Positions 13,088 to 14,881 of a stretch of DNA of 14,881 nucleotides are shown here, in pieces. The DNA comes from JBDLIL01 sp039714855 (GTDB lineage: Bacteria > Patescibacteriota > Microgenomatia > UBA1400 > PJMF01). Each line of letters starts with the position of its first letter. The first letter of the stretch is position 1. Below the pieces are notes generated by a model that made no database searches, was not told the DNA's origin, and saw nothing but the letters and a program-made list of their open reading frames with translations. Location: NCBI GenBank assembly GCA_039714855.1, contig JBDLIL010000022.1, positions 1-14,881 of the forward strand. The letters are read 5' to 3'. The position numbers were made by a program, and so were the translations under genes.

Positions 13088-13396
13088 CTAATATTTCTTA
13101 AGCCTTTTTAAAGCTTTTACTAATTCTTTCCTTGGTGTCTTTTGTGTTTTCTTTTGAAAAGCGGATAGAATTATCACTTGATTTTTGAATATATAAGCGT
13201 AAATAGCTCGTCATTGACCCTTATGCTTAATTCTAATTTCAAATGGCTTGATTCCCACTTTCTTTGCAAAGAGCATTTCTAATCTACCTTCTTTGCTCAA
13301 AATTTCGAAAAGATCATAGAATCTAGCCTCTACCTCTTTTGAAAAAGAACTGAGCTCTTTTGTAGCCAAGAGATCTAAAGCTACTAGGTTTTTCAC
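13088..13396 (-). pseudogene. higB: HigB/Gp49-like RelE-fold toxin interrupted by in-frame TGA
   Basis: GTG (plus 13394-13396) with SD GGGAG starts a reading frame of 61 residues ending FEIRIKHKGQ, then TGA (plus 13211-13213). The same frame continues without a shift as RAIYAYIFKNQVIILSAF and QKKTQKTPRKELVKALKRLKKY to TAG at 13088-13090, which is exactly the conserved C-terminal half of the HigB/Gp49 (RelE/ParE superfamily) toxins. A single TGG-to-TGA change (Trp62) best explains this. The truncated product would lack the strands and basic residues needed for mRNA cleavage. Readthrough or a sequencing error cannot be excluded. Confidence 0.8.
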
Positions 13397-13410
13397 TTTT
13401 TACTCCCAAC

Positions 13411-13438
13411 ATTGTGCTATATATGACACAATTGTCAA
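13411..13438 (-). promoter_or_regulatory. higBA promoter and operator dyad
   Basis: On the minus strand TTGACA (plus 13433-13438) and CACAAT (plus 13411-13416) are spaced 16 bp apart. TGACA-N4-TGTCA (13424-13437) forms a perfect dyad overlapping the -35, the place expected for HigA-type autorepression. Confidence 0.55.
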
Positions 13439-13448
13439 TAATATAAAC

Positions 13449-14231
13449 TCAGCTTTTCACCAGCTCCCACTTACTTGTATCTGTAAGAATTTTTGGTCCG
13501 TTTTTACCCACTTCTACCATATATTCAAACATCACAGACTTGCTACCATCTTTTGTTCTCACCGTCCAATTATCTTTATCATTTTTTAATTCATCACTAC
13601 CTATCATCAGTTGTGCTTCAATACATAAAACCATGCCCTTCCTTAGTGGCATCCCAGTATTCTTGATTCCAAATGTAGGAATTTCTGGATATTCGTGTAA
13701 TCTTTTACCAATACCATGACCTACATACTTCTTAGCAGTATCAAAACCATTTTTCTGAGCTTTACTTATCATAATATTACCCAAATCTCCCGTCATGGCA
13801 TCCACTTTGGCTAACTGAACTGCTGCTAAAACTGTATCTTTAGCTATTTTTAATAATCTCTTATCTTCAGCATTCACATTACCAATTCCTACTGTAAAAG
13901 CATGATCTGTATAAAAACCTTCGTAAATAATCCCAAAATCTACTGTTACCAGATCTCCATCTTTTATTTTGTCTGTTTTACTTGGTATACCATGCACCAC
14001 AGCGTCATTTATCTGGATACAAGTCGCATGTTGATACTTGCTCTTTTTGCCCTGCACTCCATAAAATGAAGGGATAACATCCCATTTCTTACAAAGCTCA
14101 AAAGCTCTTTTGTCTACTTCAATTGGGTAAAGTCCTACCTCCAACATGTTATATAGCTCTCGCAGTATCTGTGTAGAAATATGACAAGCCTCTTTATAAG
14201 TCTTGCGCTGTTGTTTATTCTTGATTATCAC
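13449..14231 (-). CDS. map: Methionine aminopeptidase, type I
   Basis: A 260-residue enzyme removing N-terminal Met from nascent proteins. The five metal ligands are in place: D98 (VTVDFG), D109 (YTDHAFT), H172 (GHGIG), E205 (CIEAQL) and E236 (MFEYMVEV); H80 (VVHGIP) is the substrate-side histidine. Variants include IEA for the usual IEP and FEY for the usual FEH. About 20 residues around 211-233 (DELKNDKDNWTVRTKDG) form the usual hairpin before the last motif. The start is GTG, 6 nt after a TG-extended TATAAT (plus 14238-14243), so the mRNA appears leaderless with a GTG start. The TGA stop argues against TGA recoding in this genome. Confidence 0.95.
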   Translation of the reverse strand: MIIKNKQQRKTYKEACHISTQILRELYNMLEVGLYPIEVDKRAFELCKKWDVIPSFYGVQGKKSKYQHATCIQINDAVVHGIPSKTDKIKDGDLVTVDFGIIYEGFYTDHAFTVGIGNVNAEDKRLLKIAKDTVLAAVQLAKVDAMTGDLGNIMISKAQKNGFDTAKKYVGHGIGKRLHEYPEIPTFGIKNTGMPLRKGMVLCIEAQLMIGSDELKNDKDNWTVRTKDGSKSVMFEYMVEVGKNGPKILTDTSKWELVKS

Positions 14232-14237
14232 GAGACT

Positions 14238-14246
14238 ATTATAGCA
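14238..14246 (-). promoter_or_regulatory. map promoter extended -10
   Basis: TGC-TATAAT on the minus strand, ending 6 nt before the GTG start of map. Confidence 0.6.
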
Positions 14247-14259
14247 GGAGTGAAAAAAA

Positions 14260-14706
14260 TTATCTTAAAAAATAAATTACCAAAACTACTATGGCCTGAG
14301 GAATTAATCCGAGAAGTTTATGTGGAATAGAATTGTGAAACATGTCGTGCAATTTATCAATTGGCTTCGCGAAAAAAAGATTTATATTTAAAAATACTTT
14401 AGGAGCCGCGATAAAATCTGGCAAAAGACCTACAAAGGCTCCATAATATGCTTGCCAAGCAATTTCTGGATTACCCAATTGCCAAAACCAATAGAGTAGA
14501 GCTGACATTACAGCCAAATCAACTAACTCATATAAAAAAGCATCTTTTTTTGTCCGAAGACCTCTGCTCAAACCAGTACCCACATCCCAGTGTGGCAACC
14601 AATCCTCAAAAAAATGAGAAGCGATGATGATAGGAAAGGAAATTAGGGGATTACCAATTTTAGTAGCAATAAAAGCACCGGTAACGCCGTGAGCTATTGA
14701 TAGCAT
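14260..14706 (-). CDS. YdjM/DUF457-like membrane protein
   Basis: A 148-residue membrane protein with three to four helices and the histidine/aspartate pattern of the membrane-bound metal-dependent hydrolase-like family (YdjM, PF04307 and relatives): H6 in IAHGVTGA, SHFFEDWLPHWD (30-41) with H31, D35, H39 and D41, and a C-terminal HDMFHNSIPHK. Hydrolase activity is by family name only. TACAAT (plus 14715-14720) lies 8 nt before the ATG. It lies 28 nt upstream of map on the same strand. Confidence 0.7.
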   Translation of the reverse strand: MLSIAHGVTGAFIATKIGNPLISFPIIIASHFFEDWLPHWDVGTGLSRGLRTKKDAFLYELVDLAVMSALLYWFWQLGNPEIAWQAYYGAFVGLLPDFIAAPKVFLNINLFFAKPIDKLHDMFHNSIPHKLLGLIPQAIVVLVIYFLR

Positions 14707-14789
14707 AAGACATCATTGTACAGGCTATACTTTTAGTAATCCAATTCTTGACTTTCTATTTGAAATATTTTAATCAAGTAAAAAACTGA

Positions 14790-14821
14790 GCGGGAAACAG
14801 CCTGTCCCGCAAAATGCGGGA
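14790..14821. repeat. Overlapping TCCCGC/GCGGGA palindromes
   Basis: TCCCGCA-AAA-TGCGGGA (14805-14821) is a 7-bp-stem hairpin. GCGGGA at 14790-14795 can pair alternatively with TCCCGC at 14805-14810. The rest of 14707-14789 shows no feature apart from the promoter of the upstream gene. Confidence 0.6.
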
Positions 14822-14822
14822 A

Positions 14823-14881
14823 GACTCGAACTCGCGACCTCCCCGCCACGGCGGGGCGCTCTAGCCAACTGATGATTTTTA
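14823..14881 (-). pseudogene. Degenerate tRNA-like sequence with palindromic anticodon arm
   Basis: On the minus strand AGTTGGCTAGAGC looks like a D-loop, AGGTCGCGAGTTCGAGTC looks like a variable loop and T-arm, and between them stands CCCCGCC-GT-GGCGGGG (14841-14856), a perfect 7-bp palindrome with a 2-nt centre in place of a 5-bp stem and 7-nt anticodon loop. The D stem (CATC vs GAGC) and T stem (GCGAG vs CTTCC) do not pair well, and no acceptor pairing is possible (TTCCCGC on one side, an A-rich stretch on the other). It is therefore unlikely to be a working tRNA. The window ends here, so the 5' side is only partly seen. Confidence 0.45.

Noticed and set aside
13088..13396. TGA recoded as Gly or Trp genome-wide, as in Gracilibacteria, Absconditabacteria or Mycoplasma
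   Set aside because: Map, the VIT1-like gene, the CPBP-like gene and the polymerase end with TGA at family-typical ends, and no other gene here contains internal TGA codons.

Overview
This AT-rich window carries small, tightly packed genes, a tRNA-Gln without encoded CCA, frequent short palindromic repeats that run into coding sequence, and many start codons sitting 3-8 nt behind a -10 box. Together with the gene families present (DUF559 and GIY-YIG single-gene units, a VIT1-like transporter, a Wzy_C-type membrane protein, a HigBA module), this suggests a Candidate Phyla Radiation (Patescibacteria) genome. The assignment is inferred from style and content; no phylogenetic marker was tested. 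TGA is used as a stop (for example in the methionine aminopeptidase gene), so the recoded Gracilibacteria/Absconditabacteria code is not supported.

Layout. Positions 1-2624 hold a minus-strand run: D-2-hydroxyacid dehydrogenase, LysE/RhtB exporter, DUF2164 protein and a CPBP-like membrane protein without its catalytic glutamates. A divergent Trm9-like methyltransferase follows (2652-3422). Next come a DUF559 nuclease gene bounded by inverted double-hairpin repeats (3422-3888), a VIT1/CCC1 transporter, and a 969-residue O-antigen-polymerase-like protein with a C-terminal domain resembling a degenerate calcineurin-type phosphoesterase. A Fic protein (7462-8499) lies between two copies of the last ten codons of the neighbouring DEAD-box RNA helicase (8559-9809). 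Divergent from the helicase is a Bcp-type peroxiredoxin homologue lacking the peroxidatic cysteine. Then come tRNA-Gln(TTG), a GIY-YIG nuclease gene enclosed by a second copy of the tRNA 3' end, an SDR oxidoreductase, a PQ-loop/SWEET-like membrane protein between direct repeats, a HigBA toxin-antitoxin module whose toxin has an in-frame TGA, type I methionine aminopeptidase, a YdjM/DUF457-like membrane protein, and a degenerate tRNA-like remnant at the right edge.

The most notable theme is that four separate single-gene units (DUF559, fic, GIY-YIG, PQ-loop) are each framed by their own repeat pair, with no transposase or integrase visible. In two cases (fic, GIY-YIG) the repeat is a copy of the 3' end of the neighbouring host gene, so the host gene stays intact, as happens with site-specific integration into tRNA genes. 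In several cases the repeat also supplies the stop codon of the cargo gene. A second theme is putative leaderless transcription: transcription units begin with a -10 hexamer directly before the start codon, whereas some internal genes carry Shine-Dalgarno motifs.
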